From Rhodococcus jostii NBRC 16295 (GTDB taxonomy: Bacteria > Actinomycetota > Actinomycetes > Mycobacteriales > Mycobacteriaceae), in assembly GCF_001894825.1 (NCBI RefSeq), contig NZ_BCWY01000026.1, positions 1 to 64,000 of the forward strand: a stretch of 64,000 nucleotides of DNA, given 5' to 3'. Below the pieces are notes generated by a model. The model ran no database searches. It had not been told where the DNA came from and saw only the letters and a list, made by a program, of their open reading frames with translations. Position numbers and translations under genes: made by a program. Numbering within the stretch: the stretch's first letter is position 1; each line of letters starts with the position of its first letter. Positions 8,833 to 17,599 of this stretch are shown here, piece by piece.

Positions 8833-10014
8833 TTGTCCATTGACCGTCGAGGGCGTACTCAGGGCGACTATCGCCTTCCATATCGCTGGCACTTCGATTC
8901 GGTCGCCGAAGCAGAGGCCCTGGCGCGCAAAGTCCTTCCCCGCGCTATGTATCTTCGCCTCAATAGCGGTGCTGGCGAGAGCCGAACGATGCGGGCAAAC
9001 GGACAAGCATACGGTGACGTGACATTCCGCCCACGAGCGGCGACCGTCCCGCCGATCCGCGCGACATCGACCACCATTCTCGGCGTTCCGATCACTGCAC
9101 CGGTATTGTTGGCGCCGGTCGGCGCCCTCAGGCTGCAGCACCCCGAAGGGGCCGCCGCAGCAGTGGACGCGGCTGGGCAGTTCGGCACAATCTGCGCCAT
9201 CAGCCCGGCCTCGGGACACTCCTTCGACGAGCTTGCATCGAGATCCGGCGCCACACCACTATGGTCCCAGGTCACCACGGCGATCGGAGGTCGAGATGGC
9301 GCCGAGAAGCAGATCGCCACGGTGCACGACCTGGGATACCACGCGCTCGTTGTGACTGTAGATTCAGCGCTGCGCCCCAAAGTTCCACCGATTCGATTGA
9401 ACACCCGCACGGTCGTCGGATTTGCGCCCGATCTCATCCGTCACCCGCGTTGGACGGCAAAGTTTGTGCGGGATGGAATGCGTTTGGGCGTCGCGAATCG
9501 GGCCGTCGGAGCCACACCCGATCCCGACGCTCGCCCGCTTGCATGGGATGACCTACGTTGGATGTCCGAGTTGTGGCGCGGGCCGATCGTAGTCAAGGGC
9601 ATTTTGACGGCCGATGATGCCCGACGAGCAGTTGATCTCGGCGCTGCAGCGATCGTCGTCTCCAACCACGGCGGACTCACCCTCGACGATGTTCCTGCCA
9701 CTCTCAGCGTGCTGCGGGAAGTCGTCGAGGCGGTGAATGGACAAGTGCAGGTACTTATCGACGGTGGAATCCGTTCCGGCAACGATGTCGTCAAGGCGGT
9801 GGCGCTCGGTGCTGACGCTGTTCTCGTCGGCCGCGCCTATGTGATGGGTCTCGCTGCGGGTGGCGCCGCCGGCGTCGGGCGTGTCCTCGATATTCTTCAG
9901 GATGATATCCAGCGTGCGCTGGCGTTTCTCGGCTGTGCGTCGATTGATGAAGTCGACCTTTCGCACGTCCGAATTCCTGCAGACTGGGCCAGCATACGTA
10001 GCGAACTCAATTGA
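8833..10014 (+). CDS. MftD-like FMN-dependent alpha-hydroxy-acid dehydrogenase homologue with altered active site
   Basis: The 393-residue protein is a flavin TIM barrel of the glycolate oxidase/lactate dehydrogenase family. By memory of the sequences it is closest to MftD of mycofactocin biosynthesis, sharing FAP-x2-I-x-P-x-W, an AWDDLRWMSELW-like segment, SNHGG, IDGGIRSGNDVVKA and ADAVLVGRAY. The catalytic histidine is kept (His279 in SNHGGLTLDD). The position of the substrate-carboxylate arginine that follows SNHG(G/A) in glycolate oxidase is Leu282, and the usual FQLY tyrosine region reads LWSQVTT. A normal alpha-hydroxy-acid substrate is therefore unlikely. The TTG start at 8833 has AGGAGG six bases upstream. 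A cupin gene follows closely. Confidence 0.8.
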   Translation: MSIDRRGRTQGDYRLPYRWHFDSVAEAEALARKVLPRAMYLRLNSGAGESRTMRANGQAYGDVTFRPRAATVPPIRATSTTILGVPITAPVLLAPVGALRLQHPEGAAAAVDAAGQFGTICAISPASGHSFDELASRSGATPLWSQVTTAIGGRDGAEKQIATVHDLGYHALVVTVDSALRPKVPPIRLNTRTVVGFAPDLIRHPRWTAKFVRDGMRLGVANRAVGATPDPDARPLAWDDLRWMSELWRGPIVVKGILTADDARRAVDLGAAAIVVSNHGGLTLDDVPATLSVLREVVEAVNGQVQVLIDGGIRSGNDVVKAVALGADAVLVGRAYVMGLAAGGAAGVGRVLDILQDDIQRALAFLGCASIDEVDLSHVRIPADWASIRSELN

Positions 10015-10028
10015 CGAAGGGGTCGAAA

Positions 10029-10556
10029 GTGGTATCGAACATGACCGATGAGGTCCGAGTCGTAGTAACTGGCCACGATGGCCAGGGGCGCAGTGTAGTT
10101 CGTGACGATCGTCCGGTGCGCCGATTTCCGGTCCCGTCCGCGGGAACCGTTTTCCATCTGCTTTGGGGTGCTGATTCGTTGCCGCGCTTTCCGGACGACG
10201 GTGGCGCCGACGACAGTGTCGTGCCCTTCCCTCCGGTGGGCGGGATCAGATTCGTTCAGATGATGGTTCTGCCTGACGGGAAGGCCGACGACGCAACCGA
10301 TAACGTTGAGAACGTGCATCTCGCCGAGGGTGAGAGGCCGGGAATGCATACCACCGCGTCAGTCGACTGCTGCGTAGTGATCGAGGGCGAGGTCTGGCTC
10401 GAACTTTCGGACGGCGTCGAGGTGCACCTCAGGCAGGGTGACAGCATCGTGCAGAACGGGACCATGCACGGATGGCGCAACCACACGGATCAGGTCGCTC
10501 GAGTTGGGGTGTTCCTCGTGGGTACCGAGCACGACGGCCTCGCACCGCGCGCGTGA
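10029..10556 (+). CDS. Cupin-domain protein
   Basis: About 175 residues, with a cupin barrel in the C-terminal half. One strand pair carries MHTTASVDCCVVIEGEVWLEL and another carries GDSIVQNGTMHGWRNHT. The first cupin motif keeps only one of the usual two histidines, so metal binding is uncertain. Proteins of this type act as small dioxygenases, isomerases or sensor domains. The GTG at 10029 is chosen because AAGGGG lies just upstream; a TTG at 10011 would overlap the preceding stop. It is co-transcribed with the MftD-like gene and followed at once by a strong terminator. Confidence 0.8.
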   Translation: MVSNMTDEVRVVVTGHDGQGRSVVRDDRPVRRFPVPSAGTVFHLLWGADSLPRFPDDGGADDSVVPFPPVGGIRFVQMMVLPDGKADDATDNVENVHLAEGERPGMHTTASVDCCVVIEGEVWLELSDGVEVHLRQGDSIVQNGTMHGWRNHTDQVARVGVFLVGTEHDGLAPRA

Positions 10557-10622
10557 CCAAACGCGGACGCCCTGCGCCTCCGATCTCAGTTCGGACTATG
10601 GCGCAGGGCGTCTGCGTTTGGT
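10556..10622. terminator. Bidirectional terminator between convergent genes
   Basis: Two 23-base arms, 10556-10578 and 10600-10622, are inverted copies with a single mismatch, separated by 21 bases. The hairpin lies between the stop of the cupin gene and the stop of the convergent SDR gene, so it can serve both. Confidence 0.85.
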
Positions 10623-10629
10623 TCGAGGC

Positions 10630-11466
10630 CTACCAAGCGAACGACAGACCCAGGTCCACTGGCAGTACGATACCCGTGACATAGCGTGCCTCGTCGGATG
10701 CGAGATAGGCTACTGCCGCGGAGATGTCGGCCGGCTCGATCCAGGGTTCATCGAGGGGATGCATCTTGCGCATCACGTTTGCGGCGTCTTCGACGGTCGG
10801 GTTCTCCTTGTCTGGGCAGAAGATTTGATACAGCCGATCGTTCAGAACGAAGTCGGTGGGGACAGCAGTTGGGGCCACACAGTTGATTCGAATCTTGTGT
10901 GGCGCCAGATCATTGGCCATCGATTTCATCATTCCGATGACTCCGGTTTTTGCCGCAATGTACGGAGCCAGCTGGGGGGCCGCCTTGATCGCGGCCGCCG
11001 AGCTCGTCATTACGATTGAGCCACCACGGCCCGCGTCGATCATCGAAGGGACCGCTGCTGAGACCGTGTTCCATACTCCGGTCAGGCATACTGCGAGAAC
11101 ATCATCCCATTCTTGCTGCGACACCTTCCAAAACGGAAGCGAGTTGATACCGATCCCCGCGTTGGCGATCACGATATCGATCTTGCCGAACATGCTGAGT
11201 CCCTCATCCACAATTGTGGTGATCTGCTCACGATCGCGGACGTCGGCCCTGCCCGCGACGATCTTACCTCCGGCGGCCTCGACCAACCTGACCGTCTCGT
11301 CGAGATCTTCTTGGGTGGCCTGCTTATAGGGGACGGTGTCGTATGTGCACAGTCCGTCGAACCCAATGATCGAAACACCCTCCGACACAAGACGAAGTGC
11401 GTGAGAGCGACCTTGCCCACGCGCGACGCCGCTTACGAGTGCGACCTTGTCCGTCAACCTTCCCAT
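10630..11466 (-). CDS. SDR family mycofactocin-dependent oxidoreductase
   Basis: The 278-residue SDR has VSGVARGQGRSHA as nucleotide motif, an NAG motif, a TSSAA serine and the catalytic pair Tyr169/Lys173 in YIAAK. The RGQGRSHA signature and the long loop after the second strand place it with the mycofactocin-coupled SDRs. It would oxidise a secondary or primary alcohol. The start at 11466 has GAGGGAG upstream and removes a nine-residue extension. It follows another SDR (11567-12394) by 100 bases on the same strand, so the two may handle successive or alternative alcohol positions. It ends in the shared terminator. Confidence 0.88.
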   Translation of the reverse strand: MGRLTDKVALVSGVARGQGRSHALRLVSEGVSIIGFDGLCTYDTVPYKQATQEDLDETVRLVEAAGGKIVAGRADVRDREQITTIVDEGLSMFGKIDIVIANAGIGINSLPFWKVSQQEWDDVLAVCLTGVWNTVSAAVPSMIDAGRGGSIVMTSSAAAIKAAPQLAPYIAAKTGVIGMMKSMANDLAPHKIRINCVAPTAVPTDFVLNDRLYQIFCPDKENPTVEDAANVMRKMHPLDEPWIEPADISAAVAYLASDEARYVTGIVLPVDLGLSFAW

Positions 11467-11566
11467 GACCACTCCCTCTGGTGCTGTATCCATTTGCTTG
11501 CTGTGTTTGCTGTGTTGTTCTCAACCCGGCGGTTCGCCTCAGGGCAGTGATCGCGGGGCCTGTGCG

Positions 11567-12394
11567 TCAACCCGTAAGATCCGCACGCCACCTCTCGATT
11601 CGCTGATCGAATCGGTCGCGCGACCCGGGATGGGGGGCGAGCAGGAATCGCCCCTCTTCTACAGCTGCCACAGTCGCTTGAGCCACCTCCGATGCTTGGG
11701 CGAGCTGCCCGGTGGACGCCGCGAAGGTTCCAGGGTTCGAGCGCGGGTCCACCCCGCGGTCCGCTTTGGGTCTGAGGTGCGCGGGACGGTCCCGCGGACC
11801 GTCCGTCATCAATCGAGTCAGTGTCGGTCCTGGGCACAGGACGGTGACGCCGACATCGATGCCTCGCTCGGCGAGGTCTAACGCCAGCGTCTCGGAGATC
11901 GACACGACTGCGTGCTTGGCCGCGTTGTACGGGCCATTGAGGGGGACACTCGCAATTCCTGCCATTGACGCGGTGTTGATGACGTGACCGGATCCCTGGG
12001 ATACCAGATGTGGCACGAAGGAGGAGATCCCGTGGATGACACCCCACATGTCAACGCCGAGGAGCCACTTCCATTCGACGTGCTCGAATTCCCACAGGGG
12101 CATATTCTTGCCGACGGTGCCGGCGTTGTTGCAGACCACATCCACTCGGCCGAAGTGCTCGAGCGTCCTAGCGGCGAGGCGATCGACGGCCTCCGGATCG
12201 GTCACGTCGGTGGGGACTGTCAGGACCCTACCGGGCTGCCCGTTCAGCCCTTCCGCGGCGGATGCGAGTGCTGCCTCATCGATATCGCTAATCACGACGT
12301 CGAGGCCGCGCTGCGTGAATTGCTCACACAGCGCGAGGCCGATGCCGCTTGCGCCACCGGTGACTACCGCAACCTGCCCTGCTGTCAATTTCAC
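11567..12394 (-). CDS. Classical SDR family oxidoreductase
   Basis: This 275-residue protein has TGGASGIG, NNAG, the serine in NTASMAG and the catalytic pair Tyr156/Lys160 in YNAAK. It lacks the RGQGRSHA signature, so it probably uses free NAD(P). The reaction is a reversible alcohol/ketone interconversion of unknown substrate. It begins the two-gene unit that also holds the mycofactocin-type SDR. The 432-base divergent region upstream holds two operator-like sites. Confidence 0.88.
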   Translation of the reverse strand: MKLTAGQVAVVTGGASGIGLALCEQFTQRGLDVVISDIDEAALASAAEGLNGQPGRVLTVPTDVTDPEAVDRLAARTLEHFGRVDVVCNNAGTVGKNMPLWEFEHVEWKWLLGVDMWGVIHGISSFVPHLVSQGSGHVINTASMAGIASVPLNGPYNAAKHAVVSISETLALDLAERGIDVGVTVLCPGPTLTRLMTDGPRDRPAHLRPKADRGVDPRSNPGTFAASTGQLAQASEVAQATVAAVEEGRFLLAPHPGSRDRFDQRIERWRADLTG

Positions 12395-12670
12395 GATTCA
12401 ACTCCATTGTTGTCGTGGCTCGAACACCTTGTCGAGTACCGTGTCCAACTATGCGTCACGCGCGCTATCCGGGCGACGCCGTTCGAACTCGGACCTGACT
12501 GACGAGATTCGAACCTCTCGGACGGCGAGTGGGGCGATAGGCGCCCCGCACCGACAGATCGCCGTGGCCCTCCGAGTGCGGCACCGACCTCGGGGTTGCC
12601 GAGATCTGTGGTGATCGCCGCCCGAACGGGCATATGTTTCGGCGCTTTGGACCAAAAGAACTTCCTATCA

Positions 12671-12680
12671 AGTAAGTAAC
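12671..12680. promoter_or_regulatory. Weak AGTA-N2-TACT-like site (two mismatches)
   Basis: AGTAAGTAAC follows TATCA and precedes AACTATACTAG. It shares the AAGTAAGTA half with better sites, but its second half is poor. It may serve the SDR gene, whose start is about 277 bases away. Confidence 0.3.
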
Positions 12681-12740
12681 AACTATACTAGTATGACCCA
12701 TTGGCGCAAGGCTTGCGCCTCTACCACGGCACGTATATAG

Positions 12741-12750
12741 AGTATCTACT
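12741..12750. promoter_or_regulatory. AGTA-N2-TACT palindrome (perfect), upstream of beta-propeller gene
   Basis: AGTATCTACT lies within ATATAGAGTATCTACTTACC, 77 bases before the start of the Asp-box protein gene. It is a perfect match to the shared palindrome. Confidence 0.55.
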
Positions 12751-12826
12751 TACCTTTACCTGATAAGGGTCGTTCCCGCCGACTGGACCGGAACACCGAA
12801 GACGTATTTCTCGGAGAAATGAGGGT

Positions 12827-13873
12827 GTGGTGGACTATTCGATCTGTCTGGCCACGACAGGAGCCGGGCTGTGGACGAGTCACGATGGTGGCAAGAGTTG
12901 GATCCTGTCGCATTGCGACAATCCGAAGTATCCCTACGAACTGTGTGTCCGGGCGATTACCGCGTCCCCTGATGGTTCCGGCGCGGTGTGGGCGACGATC
13001 GATTCCGAACGCGGCGAGGACATTCTGGCCCGGAGCGTCGACCGCGGCGAAACGTACCAGTACGTGGGTGTTCCGGCCCAGGGTAGGCAGGTACTCAGCC
13101 TGGCCGTCGACCCGCACTCTCCACGGACAATCTTGGCTGGCACACGGCCGGGCGGAGTCTTCCGCAGCACCGACGGCGGTGTTAACTGGACCGAACTTCC
13201 CGTCGGAGTGTCGCCGGAATGCAGCATCGGTGCGACCCGGGTGACTGCGATCCGATACACCGATGTCCCCGGCGAAATCTGGGTGTCGGTCGAGATCGAC
13301 GGGCTGTACCACAGCACAGATGGGGGTGGGAGCTGGCGACGGTTCGAGGTATCCGGAGGGCAGGTACTCCTCGGTGAGGGTGAGATCTGGAAGGACGAAC
13401 GCCACGCCGACATACACGATGTGGTTGCCGGACGCAGCGCCGACGGAAGGCGCAGCGTTTTCGTTGCCACCCCGATCGGGTTCTTTGCATCCGACGACGG
13501 CAATCGTACGTGGCGGTGCACGCGGTACCCGGTCGACGACACGTACGAGTCATCGCTTTTCTATACCCGCAGCCTCCACGCCAATGCCGCCGAGCCTTCC
13601 GTGCTGGTCGTGGGCGTGGGCCGTCGCCCACCGGACCACGGGTCGCTGGGCGCGATTCATCGCAGCGAAGACGGCGGCCTCACCTGGCGGCCGGTCAGCC
13701 CGGTCCTGCGCTCGGTCGTGTGGAAGATCGCCGGACACCCGCACGACGCCAACGTGCTCGCTGCGGTCACGCTGTTCGGACAGGTCGCGACCACGACTGA
13801 CGGCGGCTCGTCGTGGCAGCTATGCGAACGTGAGTTCGGCGAGATCCGCGGCGTGGCAGTGGTCGGGTCATGA
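12827..13873 (+). CDS. Asp-box (BNR-repeat) beta-propeller protein
   Basis: The 348-residue protein contains repeated Asp-box motifs (S/T-x-D-G-G-x-S/T-W): SHDGGKSW, STDGGVNW, STDGGGSW, SEDGGLTW and TTDGGSSW, spread over the whole length. This predicts a multi-bladed beta-propeller of the sialidase/Ycf48/sortilin-type fold. No signal peptide is visible, so it is probably cytoplasmic. It starts with two GTG codons (12827 and 12830); either could be used. It heads a same-strand series with an aldehyde dehydrogenase and a small barrel protein. I cannot assign an activity; assembly factor, hydrolase or lactonase-like role are all possible. Confidence 0.8.
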   Translation: MVDYSICLATTGAGLWTSHDGGKSWILSHCDNPKYPYELCVRAITASPDGSGAVWATIDSERGEDILARSVDRGETYQYVGVPAQGRQVLSLAVDPHSPRTILAGTRPGGVFRSTDGGVNWTELPVGVSPECSIGATRVTAIRYTDVPGEIWVSVEIDGLYHSTDGGGSWRRFEVSGGQVLLGEGEIWKDERHADIHDVVAGRSADGRRSVFVATPIGFFASDDGNRTWRCTRYPVDDTYESSLFYTRSLHANAAEPSVLVVGVGRRPPDHGSLGAIHRSEDGGLTWRPVSPVLRSVVWKIAGHPHDANVLAAVTLFGQVATTTDGGSSWQLCEREFGEIRGVAVVGS

Positions 13874-13997
13874 ACGTATGCCTGGTATCGGACCTGACGT
13901 CTGTCCGATGGCAAGACAACTCCCCCCGCCTGAACGGTCGTCGAGGCACCGCCTTTGGGCCGTTCTCGACGATCCCTGAATCCGAGGTGATGAACGC

Positions 13998-15527
13998 ATG
14001 AAGGTCCAGGACTCCGCGGTCGCCGACCGACCTGAGTCGGTCGCATCCGCGATTGCTCACAACAGTGGCGGCCTCTACATCGGGGGCAAGTGGACGCCCC
14101 GGTCGACCGCGGCGACGACGCCTCTTGTCGCGCCGGCCACCGAACAGATCTACGCGCACGCCGTCGTCCCGACGATCGCCGACGCTGACGCTGCGGTCAC
14201 TGCGGCTCGCCGAGCATTCGAGACGGGTACGTGGCGTACGACTCCCGTTGCCGAGCGGGTTGCCGTCATCGACCGAGCGTGCGCCCTCATCGCCGAACGA
14301 GCAGGCGTTATCGCCGAGATCGCCGCGCATGAGATGGGTGCACCAGTCCAAGTGACCCGAATGATGACAGGCGTCGTCCTCGACGTCGTCCGCGGGATGG
14401 GTGAGCAGGCCCGATCCGTTCCCGACGTCGAGCCGGGCACTGGGCTGTGGGACTTCGAGATCCAGCGCGATCCCGCGGGTGTCGTGGTGGACATCGTTCC
14501 GTGGAACAGTCCATTCACGGCCACGATGATGAAGTCCGCGCAAGCCCTGCTCGCCGGTTGCAGCGTGATCAGTAAGCCGCCACCAACCGCACCGTTTGCA
14601 GTGGTGGAGTGGGCGCGGGCCCTCGAACTCGCTGGTCTGCCGAATGGCGTCTACAGCGTCCTTGCCGCCGATCCGTCAGTCGCCGAGCACCTGGTGGCAC
14701 ACCCCGGGGTGGACCTCGTCGTGTTCACCGGTGGCACCGGGGTGGGACGGCGCGTGGCCGAGCTGTGCGGGCGCAACCTCAAGCGGGTCGTTCTCGAACT
14801 CGGTGGCAAGTCAGCGGCGGTCGTGCTCGACGATGCCGACCTGCGACTCGCGGTGGACAGCGTCGCGGCAAGCGTGTATTTCAATTCCGGCCAGATCTGC
14901 AGCGCGTTGTCCCGCCTCGTGATTCCCGCTCACGCGGTCGACGACGTCGTCGAGATGCTCCGTGTGAAGGCCAACAGCGTCGTAGTGGGTGATCCGCTCG
15001 CGGACACGACGACGATGGGCCCGATGGCCACCCGCGAACATCATCAAAGGGTTCTTCAACGAGTCCGCGAGGGACGCGAGGAGGGCGGCCGGTTGGTCTA
15101 CGGCGGCGAACGACCGACCGAGCCGGCGCAGGGGTGGTACGTGACGCCGACGCTGTTCGTGGGCGACAACTCGTTGTCAATCGCCCGCGAGGAGATCTTC
15201 GGTCCGGTAGTGACGATCCTGCCGTACGATCACGCCGACGAGGCGATCACTATTGCGAACGACTCCCCCTTTGGGCTCGGCGGGAGCGTGTTCTCCCGCG
15301 ACGACGAGCGCGCCCGAGCAGTCGCCGCACAATTGGACACGGGCAGCGTCACTATCAACGGGTACACCACGAATCTGCTTGCACCGCGTGATCCACACAA
15401 GGACTCCGGAATCGGTTCGGTGACCGGGGCAGCGGGATATCAAAATTTCCGGACCAGCCGACTGGTCAACCTCCGCGCCGGCGGCCGCGCGTGGCGGCCG
15501 ACGGAGCTCTTCGCCGACGCCGAGTAA
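13998..15527 (+). CDS. NAD(P)-dependent aldehyde dehydrogenase
   Basis: A 509-residue ALDH-superfamily member with VLELGGKSAAVV, the catalytic cysteine in NSGQICSAL (Cys301) and EEIFGPVVTIL. The N-terminus carries a 25-residue extension before GLYIGGKW. It is the second of three aldehyde dehydrogenases in the window. It follows the beta-propeller gene by 124 bases and precedes the dimeric-barrel gene by 142 bases. The expected role is aldehyde-to-acid oxidation; the substrate is unknown. Confidence 0.9.
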   Translation: MKVQDSAVADRPESVASAIAHNSGGLYIGGKWTPRSTAATTPLVAPATEQIYAHAVVPTIADADAAVTAARRAFETGTWRTTPVAERVAVIDRACALIAERAGVIAEIAAHEMGAPVQVTRMMTGVVLDVVRGMGEQARSVPDVEPGTGLWDFEIQRDPAGVVVDIVPWNSPFTATMMKSAQALLAGCSVISKPPPTAPFAVVEWARALELAGLPNGVYSVLAADPSVAEHLVAHPGVDLVVFTGGTGVGRRVAELCGRNLKRVVLELGGKSAAVVLDDADLRLAVDSVAASVYFNSGQICSALSRLVIPAHAVDDVVEMLRVKANSVVVGDPLADTTTMGPMATREHHQRVLQRVREGREEGGRLVYGGERPTEPAQGWYVTPTLFVGDNSLSIAREEIFGPVVTILPYDHADEAITIANDSPFGLGGSVFSRDDERARAVAAQLDTGSVTINGYTTNLLAPRDPHKDSGIGSVTGAAGYQNFRTSRLVNLRAGGRAWRPTELFADAE

Positions 15528-15669
15528 TGCACACCGGCCCGGAGCGCACCCGAGCCACAGCGGCACGAGTGGGTGACTGTAGTCCGACGCCGTACGGCAA
15601 CACTGCTCGATCGGACCCACAAATCAGGCTCGACGGGAAGCCGTCGAGGACAACAAAGGAGAAACGTTC

Positions 15670-16071
15670 GTGTACATCACACTGTCGCGCTTTCGCGTCG
15701 AAGGGGATGGCCAGGCGTTCGACAATTGGCTACTGCCCTTGGCTGACAAGCAGCGCGCTTTACCCGGAAATGTCATGTATCAGGTATTGCATGACCCGCA
15801 TGACCCGCAGGCGCGCGTGCTGACCGAGGTTTGGGAGACCGAGGACGACCACATCGCCCACCTGACCGACCCTGATCACGTCGAGATCATCGCCATGGGG
15901 TCAGAACATGGAATGCGCGATGTTTACGTCCATCACTGGAGCCGTGCTGAGGGGCATATTGAACGCGGTCGCGGACGCACCGAGCACCGGCTCGCCGATC
16001 GCGACGAACGGTCCGACATGTACCACTTGATCGACGAGCTCCGCACCGCGCGAGGACTTCCCACCAGCTGA
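15670..16071 (+). CDS. Small dimeric alpha/beta-barrel protein (antibiotic biosynthesis monooxygenase-like)
   Basis: The 133-residue protein starts with a GTG preceded by AAAGGAGA. Its first 95 residues follow the pattern of dimeric alpha/beta barrels of the ABM/quinol monooxygenase type: an N-terminal strand MYITLSRFRV, a helix, then PGNVMYQVLHDPHDP, LTEVWETEDDHIAHL and a further strand. The C-terminal 40 residues are charged and of unknown role. The fold covers cofactor-free monooxygenases, isomerases and dehydratases. It is likely in one unit with the aldehyde dehydrogenase upstream. Confidence 0.65.
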   Translation: MYITLSRFRVEGDGQAFDNWLLPLADKQRALPGNVMYQVLHDPHDPQARVLTEVWETEDDHIAHLTDPDHVEIIAMGSEHGMRDVYVHHWSRAEGHIERGRGRTEHRLADRDERSDMYHLIDELRTARGLPTS

Positions 16072-16786
16072 TTCACGATCACCGGCATCGAGCGCCGTTT
16101 GTAGCTGGGCGAGGTGGATGGACGGGCGGGATAAGACTTCAGTGTCCCATCACCATTGGGCGCCGGCGCCAGGTACATCCTGGCCCCGCCCGCCTTCATC
16201 TCGAGCGGCGCGGGCTCTCGTCATGGATCGGAGGACATCGGCTGAACGCATACACGCACCGTCCGTTGCCGAGCGATTGGCCGGGAGTACCCGGCTGGCG
16301 CTTACTGATCGTCAGCGGTGGATGCGCGGTCACCTGCCAGCCACGCCCGAATCTGGTCCTCGAAGCCCAACAGTTGATCCCCGGCGGCACCGTGCCGGTT
16401 CGGACGGACCGTGCGCACCGCCTCGATCACCTGCCGATAAGCGAGTCGTCCAGCGCCTCGTTCCTGTCGATGCGCTGCAGACCCGCGGCCTCGGCATACC
16501 GGCGCGCCTTACGCAGGCACCCAGCACTGCTCCGCAATTGTGCCCACCCCCACCGGGATCCAGGCACCCGAGCCTGACCCTGGAGCACATCTTGACGTGT
16601 CGTTCCCATTGACCTCCCGAAACGCCATGCCGATCCCTCCGTACCGGGAATACCGCCGCGACGACCCGAACCTTCCGACGGGATTCCGACGCGGCGCCGA
16701 GATAGTCCCATGACACTGGCAGAAATCAGGCCAGAACGATCCCACCCTTATGTCCGGCGACACCATCGAGTTCCCAAGGAAGATTC
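16072..16786. other. Region without intact gene, 715 bases
   Basis: No intact gene is recognised here. An IS21-like fragment on the minus strand occupies 16304-16540. The region before it shows no clear coding signal, and the stretch after it holds the upstream region of the hydrolase-fold gene. Confidence 0.5.
16304..16540 (-). pseudogene. Possible IS21-type transposase (IstA-like) fragment
   Basis: On the minus strand one frame reads LRKARRYAEAAGLQRIDRNE and ALDDSLIG, then after a shift VIEAVRTVRPNRHGAAGDQL and LLGFEDQIRAW, ending in a stop at 16304. The pattern resembles the N-terminal helix-turn-helix and linker of actinobacterial IS21-like transposases. It is short and frameshifted, so the assignment is tentative. 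Confidence 0.4.
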
Positions 16787-17374
16787 ATGACGACCAGGGA
16801 GACAAGGCTGGATCCGCGGTCTACCGCGCTACTTGTCCTCGACATCCAGGACGGTATCGTCGCGTCATTGCCCGATCCGCAGCCGTTGCTCGACTCAGTT
16901 TTCCGGGCGATCACTTGCGTGCGGTCCGCAGGCGCCACGGTAGGCTACGTGCGGGTGGCGCTGACCGAACGGGACCGCACCGCCGTTCCCCCGACGAACA
17001 TCACATTCACCGCCATTGCCAGGACGAAGAAACTGGTCGAGGGCGACCCGTCTACGGGTATAAGCAGCCGCGTAACCCCTGCGCCAGGTGATCTGGTTGT
17101 CCGCAAGACACGGATCGGGGCGCTGTCCACCACCGACCTCGACGACCAACTCACGCTTCGGGGCATCACAACCGTCATACTTGCCGGGATCAGCACGGGC
17201 GGTGTCGTACTCAGCACGGTCGCAGACATGGCGGACCGCGATTATGGCGTGTACGTCCTCAGCGACGCCGTCGCCGACATGGACCCCGAAGTCCATCGGG
17301 TTCTCGTTGAGAAGGTCTTCCCTACCCGGGCGCGTGTCATCAACGTCGACAGGCTACTCGACCTACTCACCTGA
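16787..17374 (+). CDS. Isochorismatase-like hydrolase-fold protein lacking the nucleophilic cysteine
   Basis: The 195-residue protein has the isochorismatase/nicotinamidase fold: LLVLDIQDG near the N-terminus with the catalytic Asp19, a lysine in VVRKTRIGAL, and a core segment ILAGISTGGVVLSTV. In active cysteine hydrolases that segment carries a cysteine (T-x-x-C-V). Here the aligned position is Val140 and there is no cysteine nearby. It may therefore be a non-hydrolytic paralogue, as isochorismatase-fold proteins without the cysteine are known. It has no obvious operator site and is flanked by IS debris. The ATG start at 16787 is preceded by AAGGAAG. Confidence 0.78.
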   Translation: MTTRETRLDPRSTALLVLDIQDGIVASLPDPQPLLDSVFRAITCVRSAGATVGYVRVALTERDRTAVPPTNITFTAIARTKKLVEGDPSTGISSRVTPAPGDLVVRKTRIGALSTTDLDDQLTLRGITTVILAGISTGGVVLSTVADMADRDYGVYVLSDAVADMDPEVHRVLVEKVFPTRARVINVDRLLDLLT

Positions 17375-17599
17375 CTCTGAACCATACTTGGATCCGACCT
17401 GCTTAACTCGCTCGCCGATCGACGTTCCACCATCCGCGCGGCGCGCAGGACACCCACCGTGGAGTCGGTGTATCTACGCAACGTACCGATGTGTATTGCC
17501 TTGCTCTAGAGGACTTCCGACTTCTGTTCAGGATGCCGCCATGATGCTTGGCGGCATAGCGCAATCCCAAGTAGCTGAGAAACTCAGCTAGAGCGCGAA

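Larger units (their letters stand above)
12395..12826. other. Divergent promoter region, 432 bases
   Basis: The region separates the SDR (minus) from the beta-propeller gene (plus). It holds a weak AGTA-N2-TACT-like site at 12671-12680 and a perfect one at 12741-12750. No gene is recognisable. Confidence 0.55.
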
